Source: Meandrina meandrites (taxonomy: Eukaryota > Cnidaria > Anthozoa > Scleractinia > Meandrinidae). Taken from it: 64,000 nt of DNA. A model generated the notes under the pieces. The model ran no database searches. It saw nothing but the letters and a program-made list of their open reading frames with translations, and was not told the origin of the DNA. Location of the stretch: assembly GCA_963693305.1 (NCBI GenBank), contig OY855905.1, positions 20,882,437 through 20,946,436 of the forward strand. Reading direction: 5' to 3'. This document shows positions 22,701-34,000 of this stretch, one piece after another (the stretch's first letter is position 1; every line of letters begins with the position of its first letter). The translations under genes were made by a program, and so were the position numbers.

Positions 22701-23742
22701 TTTGATAAGCTCACAGCCCAAGAAAAAAATCTTGTACAACTTGAGGTTGAAAAAAATATATATATTGCCCAGAAATTTGCCCAACCACCTCCCCCTCCCC
22801 TCAAATACATAATGGTCCGTACCTTACTTTGTAATGTTACTTTTGTGATGAAATACCCATTGTTTTTATAAATTTCTTACAGCAGTGCTGAACTGATGAA
22901 TATCAATTTCTACGTGGTTGTACCTGCTGTCGTATTATCTCATCTGATTGCATTTGGAATTGGGTTAGTAACGCAGATCAAAAATTAAAATAATGTGGCG
23001 ACATGAACACTATAACAGTACAAGTTCAGTCATATTTTTTTGACGTACTACTAGTCTGAACGATTTTAGAGTTGAAGGGGGTGGGTTTGATTTTAGTGCA
23101 AAACTGTACAATTATAAATTAAAAGTAGTGTCCTGCTATCTTGAACTTACTTAATTATTTGATCTCCCTGCTATCTAAACAAAAAAGTAATTTTCCTTAG
23201 AATTATACTGTCTGTACCTTTTTTTAAGAAAAACATGCCATTACCCTGTTATATTGAGCCCCCTGCTATCTTGAACAAGTTTCATTTCCCTCGGGAGTTC
23301 GAGATAGCAGGGCAGGGCCGTAGGCAGGATTTTACTTGGGTGGGTGTGAGCACCAGAAGCATGAGCATCTAAGGGGGATCAAAGGGTATGTTTCCCCAGG
23401 AAATTTTGAAAAATCAAGTTGTTGAAGTCTACTTTTCCAACATTCTGAGAGTCGTTTTAACCCTCCCTCTCAGATAAAGTGGACGTTTGCGGCGGGTGAG
23501 GGGGTGGGGACGCACCCATGCTGCCTACAACCCTGCAGGGCCCTACAGTGATCTACAGTACTGTTATTGTTAGAGGTTGACTGATCTACTTCTGTTAGTA
23601 CTTGTTTGTCTCATTTCTCTCCAGTCGATGTAATGAATAATCAAAACTGGAGTACATTGTAGAAATGTTATATAATAGGTTTAATTTATTATTTTGTAGA
23701 GTTTATGTGGGTCGACGCATGGTTCAAGTTGATGTGTTATGA
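19729..23742 (+). CDS. BNIP3: BNIP3/NIX mitophagy receptor, complete, 7 exons, 177 aa
   Basis: Tail-anchored outer-mitochondrial-membrane protein that recruits LC3/GABARAP to mitochondria. Exons: 19729-19780, 19896-20028, 20179-20239, 21248-21327, 22265-22348, 22883-22963, 23700-23742; lengths sum to 534 bases including TGA and phases join exactly. Seen: an LC3-interacting motif WVKL at residues 20-23 preceded by Ser (GSWVKL, as in vertebrate BNIP3), an acidic EDDAMEDLL segment, the family hallmark DWIWEWSSR, and a C-terminal membrane segment with SHLIAFGIGVYVGRR that keeps the His and the small-residue zipper used for dimerisation. The BH3-like stretch found before DWIWDW in vertebrates is shortened here. 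Length is slightly below the human 194 aa. Introns carry several short transposons. Candidate poly(A) signals AATAAA lie at 24837 and 25732. Confidence 0.93.
20240..21247 (+). other. BNIP3 intron 3
   Basis: One kilobase of AT-rich intron between GTATGT and an AG acceptor. I see no repeat structure, coding potential or RNA gene in it. Confidence 0.6.
21440..21900. repeat. inverted-repeat element filled with a GATCTCGGCGA tandem array
   Basis: ATCCCGTACAAAATTTT at about 21537 is mirrored by AAAATTTTGTACGGGAT at about 21875-21891. Between them lies a tandem array of roughly 20-26 base units built on the near-palindrome ATCTCGGCGAGATCTYGG. Just upstream a second inverted pair, ATGTTGCATGGTACTGG and its mirror ending CCATGCAACAT (about 21441-21535), forms its own hairpin. 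This looks like a short inverted-repeat DNA transposon with an expanded internal satellite, in BNIP3 intron 4. Confidence 0.65.
22557..22823. mobile_element. short inverted-repeat transposon in BNIP3 intron 5
   Basis: GGGGTGGACCATTATTTT at the left is mirrored by AATACATAATGGTCCGTACC at the right, about 265 bases apart, with G-rich and C-rich inner flanks. No transposase frame is present; the small open frames here are translations of the repeat. Confidence 0.6.
23132..23312. mobile_element. inverted-repeat element with CCTGCTATCTTGAAC ends
   Basis: CCTGCTATCTTGAAC near 23132 and GTTCGAGATAGCAGGG near 23297 are inverted copies, with a further internal CCTGCTATC copy. This resembles pogo/Tigger-type terminal repeats. 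It lies directly before another element in BNIP3 intron 6. Confidence 0.5.
23316..23537. mobile_element. short hAT-like element, CAGGGCCGTAGGCAGG ends
   Basis: The left end CAGGGCCGTAGGCAGGATTTT and the right end ATGCTGCCTACAACCCTG are imperfect inverted repeats about 220 bases apart. The CAGGGCCG start is typical of hAT-type non-autonomous elements. There is no coding capacity. Confidence 0.55.
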
Positions 23743-26126
23743 TCACATGGCCTGGAAAAATGAAGAAATCTTGACCTGTCACTGGTAATCAAGTTCCTTG
23801 GTGCAAAGTGCAAAACAAAATAATAGTGGATTGTCAATAACACACTGGGGGATGACAAGCTTAGCAATACTGCACAACAAGATTATGATGATTTTAAAAT
23901 GACCATCATAAAAAATTAATGTAACAGGTTCTTTCTGAACTTTTACTTCCAGATTCATTAGCTTTAAATGGCATTATCTTTTCCTTTAAATACAGGGTCT
24001 TCTGTGAGTAGAAACCCTTAGCAGATTGTAAGCCCCATATTCAAGTATGAGGTCTCCACTCGTTATACATATACATGTAGGTTTCCATTTATGGGTATTT
24101 TCTTGGGAAAAGTTGTCTGTTTACTGTAGGTGTTTAGTTAGAAGATGTGATTAGCAGTGCATGAGTGTGTCTGTCTGTCTGTCTGTCTGTCTGTCAGTAG
24201 ACAACTGTCAACTTGATGGAGTTGGACATCAGTATAGCTGCCCACTTCAGGGACCCTTCAGTTAAGGTTTCTGCTTGCAATAGGTTTGACTTGCTCATTA
24301 TTATTAACTAAATAGTCATTAATTTATTTGTTAATAATAAATTTATTTAATAATAAAAGTTTTAAACCTACCCTTACTTGTAGAGTTAAAATATTATACA
24401 GGTTAAATAATTTTTTAATTAGAAAATAAATGATTCATTTTAAGTTATTTCAGAAACTTGGCTGACAGCTAATTTTTAATTTTTTGGAAACACATTTCAT
24501 TTCAGCAGCAAAATGCAGTTAGTTACAAATTTTGTCATTTCAATGTTAAAAAATTAAGTAAACTACAGCTTGCATTGTTACTCAAAACTGCCAAATGTTC
24601 ATGTAAACATGATCACAAGTTATATGAAAGTTGTTGTGTTTGACTGTTCCAGTCTCAAATTGTGACAGAATGGGCAAAATATATAGATGTGTCCTTTTTC
24701 ATAATTTTGTTTAATTTCCTCTTTTTAAAAATTTATTTCAGTGACCTATTCTATCATAATTTGAACAGAAACAGGATATTGTGGTGTTCAATGTTTGCAG
24801 CACAGAAATATTAAACATTATGCCAATCTTCAAGGAAATAAATGGCTGCTTTGAAAATTGGATGGACTGTTTTATAGGTGGTACCTTGCTGGGTGCCAGA
24901 GGTTCTATTTTTCATTCATAAGGAGCAGTGAACCCACAAAAGCATAGTACCATTGCAGTTCACCACTTACAGATCACCATAAGAGGCTTCGCTTCACACA
25001 TATCACAGAAAAAAATCGCCTGGCACCCATGGTATTTTAGTGGGAAAATATGGAAAACTTTGACAAGCGACACCAAATTTCTATTCGGTGTCTACTGTTG
25101 TACACATTTGCATATCTTTGTGCAGTGTATTAATGTACGATTGTTTAGAAGTCATTTCCTGAGCAGTTTATTGATATTAAACCACACTAGATCTAGCTGG
25201 TAATAAAATAGTCTTCAACAGTGCAGATTAAATGTATTGTAACATGATCTCAATATGTAAGGATGAGTTCCATCTCTGTTTTAAAAGAGAGATTATTGAT
25301 ATCCGAGCTTGTGCTGTATAGTGTTTTCAAGATCATTGCATTTAATTTTTATACCTTGAAATACAGTTATTGAAAATGTTTTGATCATAGAAAAGCTAAC
25401 AGTGTTTAATTATTATCCAAATTTTACTGTCTATACCAATATAGCTTGCATGACAAGCACTCCCTCGCCCTAATTTTTGGGTGTCCAAAATGTGGATAAA
25501 GTTTTCATTCATATGAGAATGGTTTACTTTGGTGTGTGTGTGTGTTTTTTATATGGGATGCTTGCCACACAGGCTAATGGCCATATAATTTTACATGATA
25601 CAATCTGAAGTTATTTACAAGGGGATACATTTTAAATACTACTACATTATATTAACATATACCAGTATTACATTTTGTTACACAATGTAAATAAGCACTT
25701 AACAATTTAATGCTGATCAATAATAATATATAATAAAGACTGAAGTATTTGTGGGTGAACATTGTAACTTGTTATTATAAGTCTCAACGAAACAATGTAG
25801 CTTTAATCAGGAAACGTGCCTTTTGTTTTTTTGCTGTTTTTCATGATTGACATTACACTGCCATATATATACCCCTTTACAAACTTGACAAAAATTCGTC
25901 AAGTTAAAACAAAGGGACCCGGAACCCTGGCAGTGGTTTAATTTGGATTATGTTATCTTAATTTAGCCAAGATTTTATTTTTCTGTTTACTCCTTAGTTT
26001 TTGTTTTGACTGAGAAGATATCAATATCAAACACTCAAGAGTGTTTTATCACATTTCCACACATGTTAACCTTTGTCGAAAATACTCTGCTGTGCATCAT
26101 ATTTTGAACTGTCTTCTCATTGTTTG
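23743..26126. other. BNIP3 downstream / 3' UTR region, no gene seen
   Basis: AT-rich sequence after the BNIP3 stop. It contains a short (GTCT)n microsatellite at about 24172-24194 and AATAAA motifs at 24837-24842 and 25732-25737 that could end the BNIP3 transcript. No open frame here has splice support or recognisable content. Confidence 0.5.
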
Positions 26127-26139
26127 GAATTCAGTTTTA

Positions 26140-26598
26140 TTTGAGACATTTCAGGAATAACCCCTTCATCAGTCCGATGTTTCTGCCATTGGATTAGACT
26201 GGCCTCTTGGCTGAAACATCTGACTGATCAGGGGCGGATCCAGGAATTTCTGAAAGGGGGGTTGTACACTATTGTAGTAACCTTTAACGCCAATGGTGTG
26301 GAAGGCCAGTTACGGCCCCGTGCCTCTGGCACGAGCTCTTAAGGGGTCCAGAGCCATGCCCCTCCCCCCAAAAAATAATGTTTCCGATTTTTCCCTCTAA
26401 AACACCTTCCCGAGACTTCAAAAGAGTTGTGAAGGCATGATATAAAATCTGGTATTTATCTTATTTATATTAATCTTATTTTCAGGAAGAATGAAACAAA
26501 ATAACAAAAAAAAAATGCTGCTCAAGGGGGAGGAGGGGGGCAACCCCCTCAACCCCTCACCTGGATCTGCCTCTGCTGATGAAGGGGTTATTCCCAAA
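26140..26598. mobile_element. hAT-like element inserted into an older palindromic repeat
   Basis: The outer repeat has GGAATAACCCCTTCATCAG at its left end (about 26152-26170) and the inverse CTGATGAAGGGGTTATTCC at its right end (about 26576-26595). Inside it, CAGGGGCGGATCCAGG (from about 26230) and CCTGGATCTGCCTCTG (to about 26574) are the ends of a second, roughly 345-base element. The short sequence CTGAT is present at both junctions. The inner ends resemble the CAGTGGCGGATCC family found at 36969 and 52560. Confidence 0.6.
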
Positions 26599-26777
26599 TC
26601 AAAGGTCTCAAATTAACCAAATTAAGCACGTTTATAAACAGTTTTTACACACAAGGTTAACATGTACGCTAACATATTAAAATATCTATGTCTAGTTGTT
26701 TTTCAGTACCTTTAATTTCACTACCAGAACATCTCCTAGAGCTACATGTTATTCAGCAGTTTAACTATGTCAGTCAC

Positions 26778-26906
26778 TCAGTTGAGTATGTTAGTGGTCA
26801 TTGTTGCACCAACCTGCCAACCTGTAAACTCATGCGACTTCAACATTAATTCATCATCAACAGTTTTACCAACAACATTCTTGTTATAGTTAACTGTATA
26901 ACCTGG
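26778..26906 (-). CDS. possible orphan terminal exon, 42 codons, unidentified
   Basis: After a TTCTTCTTTAG acceptor, the minus strand has 42 codons open to a TGA, with protein-like mixed composition (GKTVDDELMLKSHEFTGWQV). The other two frames close quickly. I could not find partner exons upstream on the same strand before SFXN2, and the sequence matches nothing I recognise. It may be a chance open frame, an exon remnant or an alternative end of a longer transcript. Confidence 0.22.
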   Translation of the reverse strand, partial: PGYTVNYNKNVVGKTVDDELMLKSHEFTGWQVGATMTTNILN

Positions 26907-27370
26907 CTAAAGAAGAAAATACCAGACAATTTGACACACAAAATTGTAATTTTATTACTTCCATACCCCATCCCTAATATGCAGTGATTGTGGCTATAGG
27001 CCTGGTCATACATGTACAAAAGTGTAAGCTAGCCTACGAAGAGAAGAAATGCCATGCAGCTTGTAAATGAGTCCTCAAGCCTCATATCCAACCACCTGGA
27101 AAAATCTTAGTTACCGATAAATACAAAGAACTATGTTTACAATAGAATAAGTTAACTTTGTTATTTTTAATGTACACAAAAAATAACTTAATCAATACCC
27201 GCACAAAAGTGAGTTGAGATATCTCGACAGTTTAATACAAAAAGCCCAAAAATTATGCAGCAACACTTTACAATAATTAACTACTGATATCTAATAGTTT
27301 TATATTCAATGGTACCGGTGTGCCTACCTGACAGAAAGCTGTTGTCAGTACCACCTAGTTGAAATGTTAA

Positions 27371-28156
27371 AGTGTATATGACACGAAAAATATTTTCTGC
27401 TTATTTGAAAGGCCTTTCAAAATACAGAAGAATGGCATTTTTCTTTTCGAAATATCTTTTTTCGTTTTTGAGATATTGTCATTTTTGTATTATGCAAATC
27501 AGATAAGTGATGACGTCACAAGATTTGCAACTAAAAATGGTAAAATACTGAATAAACAATATCTCTAAAACCATTGAAGCAGTGGTCTTGGAACTTGGCG
27601 CCACAAATGTGCATCACAAAAGAAACAAAATGACATCCTTTGGGCTGTTGCCATGACAACAGTTTTGCCGCTGATGCTGTCTCAATAAAAACTGAAATTC
27701 CCAGTTTTTGTCTTAACCAAGAACCATCTAGCACAGTCAATCCAATAATGGGAATTACGACAATATGGGAACTATGTCTGTTCCAAGCAGGACCCTTTGT
27801 CTCAATTAAGAGGCTACAAATGGGGATATTTGGTTTTTTGACAGAGAGAGACTGGAGCTGAAAGGGTTGCCATGGCAACAATACTAAGGGTGTCATTTTG
27901 TTGCTTTTGTGGTGCACATTGGTGTTGCCAAGTTTCAAGGACACTGCTTCAATATTTCCAGAGATATTTTTTATTCAGTATTTTACCATTTTTCAGTTGC
28001 AAATCTTGTGACGTCATCACTGATCTAATTTGCATAATACAAAAATGACAATATCTCTGAAACGAAAAGAGATATTGCGAAAAGAAAAACGCCATTCTTC
28101 TGTATTTCGAAAGGCCTTTCAAATAAGCAGAAAATATTTTTCGTGTCATATACACT
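27371..28156. mobile_element. 786-bp fold-back element flanked by TTAA
   Basis: The element starts AGTGTATATGACACG after TTAA (27367-27370) and ends CGTGTCATATACACT before TTAA (28157-28160). Arms of about 290 bases are near-perfect inverted copies. TTAA duplication is the signature of piggyBac-type and related transposases. No transposase frame exists, so it is non-autonomous. Arm identity is high, which suggests a young copy. Confidence 0.8.
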
Positions 28157-28290
28157 TTAATAATAATTTATTATCGAAAATTATCAAATTAAATGATATT
28201 TATGCAGACTAAGTGATGAGATTTTGCAATGAGATACATTGTACTATTAATATGTAAAAGTAACTTCATTGGAAAACAAAACAGTATTAA

Positions 28291-30512
28291 CCCATTGACG
28301 CCTGAAGGTTTTTAGCGCGCACCCACCCCTAAATACCTGGCTCTTTTACGGCATTTAATGCAAGCGTGCGAGTAGAAAAAATAAACCATATGCGCAGTAA
28401 ATCCAGACAAATGATTAGTTCCTGAAGTAAACTTTTATTCCAACTAGACATGTTGAAAGACTAATTTATGACTTAAAGAGTTTATTAGCCTTCATAAATT
28501 GATCCCAAACCAAACTTAAAGACAGCGATTAAGTTTTCTTCACCTCCGCGCGTCATTTTTGGAGCTCGGAAAAACACACAGAATTTGTACAAAGTCTTAC
28601 AAATATCGTAAAATACTCTGGTAAAAGATAGGTTTTCATTCTGTACAGCTGCTACTGCCATTAATTCAAAAGTACTAAGGAAATTTCTTGGTTCAGAAAA
28701 GCGGTAATTCGAGAAGATAGAAAATATTTACAAATCACGGCGGCGTGAAACAGCGTAAAATCGCTTACAATACTACAGAATTCCTAGCACAAAATTAACA
28801 CTAGCAACGCCTTCAACGCTTTCCTTTACTTTTAATGTTAATAAACATACTCCTTTGTATTTTCTGAAGCACTGTAGTAAGTTTCTAAATCTATAAACAC
28901 GACTCAAAACAAAGCGGCTAAATAAACAACTGAAGCAAGTCTTGGTTAAAAATGCGTATCGGATAACAACACGTGCGTGTCAAATCTGTTCGGCTTCAAA
29001 AGCCTGAAATTCCGGACTAAAGATGGAAAAATGAAAGAAACTTGAAAGAAACTTTGTTTCAAATTAATTTTCAGGTAAGAAGAAGCCAAGAAATGTATTC
29101 AAAAGCGTCAAAATATCGAAAATTTAAAAGCCGTGCAATCCTGCATACAAGAGTTAATTATTCAGTTGTTCACGCTAACGCGAAAGTTTAAATTTTAGCG
29201 GACGGCTTCGGCAGTCAATTATTCACTCAATGGCTTTACCGATCCTTCTAAAAATTCCATCCAAACTTGAAGCAATAATGTACATTACCATTTTGTTCTC
29301 AGAAGTCTTGAGAAGCCTCATTAAGTCTGTGTTCAAGTCCGTGATTTGTATTCAAAACGCATTTGAAGTGCCATGACACGGACGTATACAAAACATGGAC
29401 CCAGGTCCATGGACCACACCTGTGGACCCAGTCCATGGACCACCTTGTGGACTGTGGACCTGGTCCATGGACCACCTCATAGACCAGGTCCATGGACCAC
29501 TCTTATGGACCTAGTCCATGGACCCGCCCTGGGCCTGATTTTCGTCAAACATGTTCATGCACTATATATTAGTATGGTGGATTTGTTTGATCAGTGTTTT
29601 TTATAAACAGCATAATTATGTATTTCAAAGCTAAACTTTGTTTGCAACAAATTTAACAACAATGATAGGTTAGCCTGTTCAGTTGTACTTCGGCAATTAT
29701 TTGAAAAATAAATTTATTGAGCAAAATCCATGAGGAGAACACTGAAACTTCACCCGCCCCTGCTGGCCCATTATAAGTGGCAAAAGCCTCAATTAGATAG
29801 CAGGAAGTGGATACCGAGTGTCATAAGTTTGAGTTTTATACCCTGTGTTCAGTCTAACCTTTACGCTGACAAGTACAAATATGCTTTTGAAAATAAGGGT
29901 GGTCCATCAGGTGGTCCATGGACCAGGTCCATAGGGGTGGTCCATGAACCTGGTCCATCAGGTGGTCCATGGACCAGGTCCACAGGGGTGGTCCATGGAC
30001 CTGGGTCCACGTTTTGTATACGTCTCCATGACACCATCTCTTCACGGCCGTGGAAGGAAAGATGAACTCTTCATCAGCAAGGTTTTAGCACTCTATTCTC
30101 GATGATTTTTCAGTTTAGAGCCACTTAAAAATTGATCGGTGTTTCTACTTTTCATTTTTAGCCTCAAAGAGGGAATTTTCCGCGTTCAGAATGAAAAACA
30201 AGGCTTTGAAAGTTTGTAAACAAGAGCCGCGATGCGCCATGACTTTCTTGTACATTTTGAACGCACGGATTAGTACGAAAAACCTTCTTTCTAGGACCCC
30301 AAGAGTTCCCTAAAAATATGCGCAGAAAACAGATTCTGATTGGTTTATTTGCCTTTATTATCTATAGAACAATAGGAGAGCCCAAAAAACCTCAGGGAGG
30401 GAGAGAGAGGACATTTGTGGACACGTGCTTTTTAAGGCCGGCTACGGCCGGCACAGGTATTTTGGGGGTGGTTTTCGCGCGGCCGGCTACGGCCGGCACA
30501 GGCGCCAATGGG
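28291..30512. mobile_element. 2.2-kb piggyBac-like non-autonomous element with a nested insertion
   Basis: TTAA (28287-28290) is followed by CCCATTGACGCCTG, and the right end CAGGCGCCAATGGG is followed by TTAA (30513-30516). CCC at the termini next to a TTAA duplication is the piggyBac pattern. Subterminal blocks (GCGCGCACCCACCCC and its mirror) extend the inverted repeat. The right end carries two extra copies of a palindromic GCCGGCTACGGCCGGC block (about 30436-30503). No long open frame is present. A second element is nested at 29380-30025. Confidence 0.75.
29380..30025. mobile_element. 646-bp nested element with GGTCCATGGACC arrays and a 9-bp target duplication
   Basis: CCATGACAC occurs exactly at 29371-29379 and again at 30026-30034. 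Between them the ends GGACGTATACAAAAC and GTTTTGTATACGTCT are inverted repeats. Inward from each end lies an array of the palindrome GGTCCATGGACC with variable spacers. A 9-bp duplication fits Mutator-like elements, though hAT with 8 bp cannot be excluded. No coding capacity. Confidence 0.75.
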
Positions 30513-30516
30513 TTAA

Positions 30517-31058
30517 ATAAGCTCTCCTGCTGAAGAAGATTCACTGCACATACAGATTTAGAATTTAGTAACAAATGTCACACTAGAATTGCATTCAATT
30601 AGTTATAATTACGTATTAACAAAATCTTCCTATCTAATGTCATGCAGAACAACAACTAGACAGGCCATTGGTGTGTGATACGATTAAAAATTTACAATTT
30701 TAAAGGATACCCCACCCTTTTGTATGCTGTGCTCTATATAAGGAAAATCCCTATTCTATTAAAAGTTTTAAATAAAGAGAAGAATGTTCAAAGGAAAAGT
30801 GCAAAATTAGAAATAATATGACAATTAATTTCCTGCCTTTGAAAATATTAATATTGCAAAACAATTTTATTTATTGACTTTTGATACAATTCTTCCCTTG
30901 TGGAAGCGTAATTTTTGAATTTGCAAGGCTCCCATCTGATATGAAATGAAGCAATTCACAAATGAATTGACACTATAAGTGTATGAATGATATTGACTAC
31001 TTTATGCAAATATTCATTTAAAAACTTTTAAATTCAATTCTAGACATATTCTGAGTCA
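30517..31058. other. SFXN2 3' UTR / downstream region
   Basis: AT-rich, no coding signal. Minus-strand AATAAA-like motifs (seen as TTTATT on the plus strand near 30866-30875) are candidate poly(A) signals for SFXN2 about 190 bases past its stop. Confidence 0.35.
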
Positions 31059-34000
31059 TCAAAGTCCCTTGTTGAAGTACACTGTTTTAATGGATAGTCC
31101 TGCTTGCTTTCTGATGGCTTCTTGTGCCTCTGGTTCAAGCTTGTCTACTGACATAGAGCTTTCACAAGAAAAAAACAAAAAAAGAAACTTTTGTCAGTAA
31201 AGGATAAAAATTAACATCGCAAGTGTACTTTTTTAGGAGCAATATATAGGTCATCTATTATTTTGGACAAACACGAAGAGCCCCATAACCTTAGAAATAG
31301 GAGAATCGTGCAGGCACAGAAATAGTAGAACCATACATTTGACTTTTCATTGTAATCATGGCTAGCGCCATGGCTCGTGTGCTCTATATGTATGTTATGC
31401 AACATGGTGGCCATATTCCAGAAAGAGGTTAAAATTAAGGTCATTGCCAGCTTACATCTTTGATATAATTATATTGGATATCCATGTTACAGTCATAAAC
31501 AGCTGTCAAAACAAGGTATCCCCTGGCCAGTACCACATGACCATATCACGGCTCAGTTGTACAGCTCATCAAGGTCACATTTTTTTAAGTTGACCACTGA
31601 CCAGGTAATGGTTCTCCATTGGATCATGGGCTCGAGTCCTATTTTTTTCTGCCCAGGGTAATGACAGGATTTTGTCAGTGGATTTTCTTAATTATGGAAT
31701 CTTTCCTGAGTAGTTGCATACACCAGGCCTTCAGTGAGAGTATTTTCACAAATTATTACGGACCAGCAAAACAAGGTATCAACTTTTAGGCTTGGCTAAA
31801 TCTTGGGTATTTAATTATTATTTAGCATATTCACATGTAGGCTACAGTTTTGTACTCTAATTTTGTAGTCAGAGCTGTAAAAAAAATATAACTTGGCAAA
31901 TGCCAGGAAATGGGCTATTTACTTATTAATAAATAAAATTTTGATTACCATCTTTGAGGAAAGATTGAACAAGCAGTGGGAACCATGAAGCACAAACTGA
32001 AATTATAAGAAAAATCACATTTACAAATAAACAACAAATTAAACATACTGGGTGAAAAAATATACAGCTTTTATTATTAATATATACATAATAATTTTGT
32101 TGTGGTTCAATTTTATCCTTGGTTCAAATTTTATTTTCCTTTGTTTTTGGGCATGGTAATGTATGATAATGAGTTTAAAACAAAGCAAAATAAAATTTGA
32201 ACCAAGGATAAAATTGAACCACAACATGTAAAACTTGTATTATAAGTTACCATGAGTATATCTTTTCAAGTTATTTACCTCATGCCACACAGCAACATCT
32301 GAAGAGGGCCATGCATGGGTTTAATACGCTGTTAAAACAAGGCAAATACTTGAGCCATAAGCCGAGGTTAACATAAGTAATAGATGTTAATTAATCAGAA
32401 CATTTTTAACCGCGCGGCCATGGGCCGAGCGCGGTTCTTGCTCTGCACGGGATTTTTTTTTTTGTTTTTTTTTTTGTCGGTGACCAGACCCGAACCTCCA
32501 CTCGGCCAAATCGTGATCGCGACTTTTAATCACGCAATGTGTGATGTTTATTCGCCAAAAGCTGTTGAAAATGTTGCGGATATTGTTTTCTTTATTGTGT
32601 CTAAAGTATATTTTCTTTCGGTTTTATCGAAGCGTTCGATTCAAAGCGAATGTTGAATACACTGAAAAAGGTATTATGTCAGCCATGGAATGCGCTGATG
32701 TTGCAGGTTTCACTTTCGTTTCGTGACAAATAACATTGTGTTTCATTTGCATGTTTATGTCGGCAGAAGCGACGGTCATTAATTTAATTTGTTTCCTCTT
32801 CTGCGAGTATTTCTTGTGGGTTTAGGCAATCGAAGTGAATTCTTTGGCTATTTCATCGAAGTGAGTTCAAAGATTTGAAAGGAAACGAAATATTTGCTTA
32901 AGTAAACAATTGAGCGTGCCCGAACGTGCAGGGGTTACGTCATTAGAAGGGAAAAACCCCCAAACTAAAGATAGCCGGGGATAACGTAAACCTCGGATTG
33001 TGTGACTCGCGTGACTACTTTGCTAGTCCTTTACTCGTAATGCAAACAGATTAAATTTAACTGTGACTTTTGAGAAAGAAAGCTGTTAATTAGCCAAAAA
33101 TATAAGCGCGGTTTTAAGTTGCTATAGCAACTTCTTGTTATTTTTTTTTTTTTTTGTATTTTTTTTGTCGGTGACCAGACGCAAACCTCCACTCGGCCAA
33201 ATCTTGATCGGGACTGAATCACGCAACCTGTGATGTTTATTCGCCAAAAGCTGTTCAAACATGAATGTACGGAAAATGTTGCGGATATTGTTTTCTTTAT
33301 TGTGTATAAAGTATATTTTCTTTTGGTTTTATCGAAGCGTTCGATTCAAAGCGAATGTTGAATACACTGAAAAAGGTATTACATCAGCCATGGAATGCGC
33401 TGATGTTGCAGGTTTCACTTTCGTTACGTGACAAATAACATTGTGTTTCATTTGCATGTTTATGTCGGCAGAAACGACGGTCATTAATTTAATTTGTTTC
33501 CTCTTCTGCGAGTATTTCTTGTGGGTTTAGGCAATCGAAGTGAATTCTTTGGCTATTTCCTTGAAGTGAGTTCAAATATTTGAAAGGAAATGAAATATTT
33601 GCTTAAGTAAACAATTGAGCGTGCCCGAACGTGCAGGGGTTACGTCATTAGAAGGGAAAAAACCCCAAGCTAAAGATAGCCGGGCACAACGTAAACCTCG
33701 GATTGTGTGACTAACATGACTACTTTGCTTGTCCTTTACTCATAATGCAAACAGATTAAATTTAACCGTGACTTTTGAGAAAGAAAGCTGTTAATGAGCC
33801 AAAAATATAAGCGCGGTTTTAAGTTGCTATAGCAACTTCTTGTTTAGAGTATAAATCAGTCAGGGTATTAATTTAGCACTACTACTGTGCTAGTTGAGGA
33901 CACTGTAAATAAGCAAACAAAATTAATATTAAAAATAGAACAGAGCGTTGACCAGTAGCCTGTGAACATAAGTGACAGCTGGAAATACACTGGCAGAACA

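Noticed and set aside
22563..22871. 102-codon frame in BNIP3 intron 5
   Set aside because: It spans a short inverted-repeat transposon and conflicts with the well-supported BNIP3 exon at 22883.
29371..30034. CRISPR-like spaced repeats (GGTCCATGGACC)
   Set aside because: The repeats are palindromic, irregularly spaced, occur at both ends of a transposon with a target duplication, and the genome is eukaryotic.
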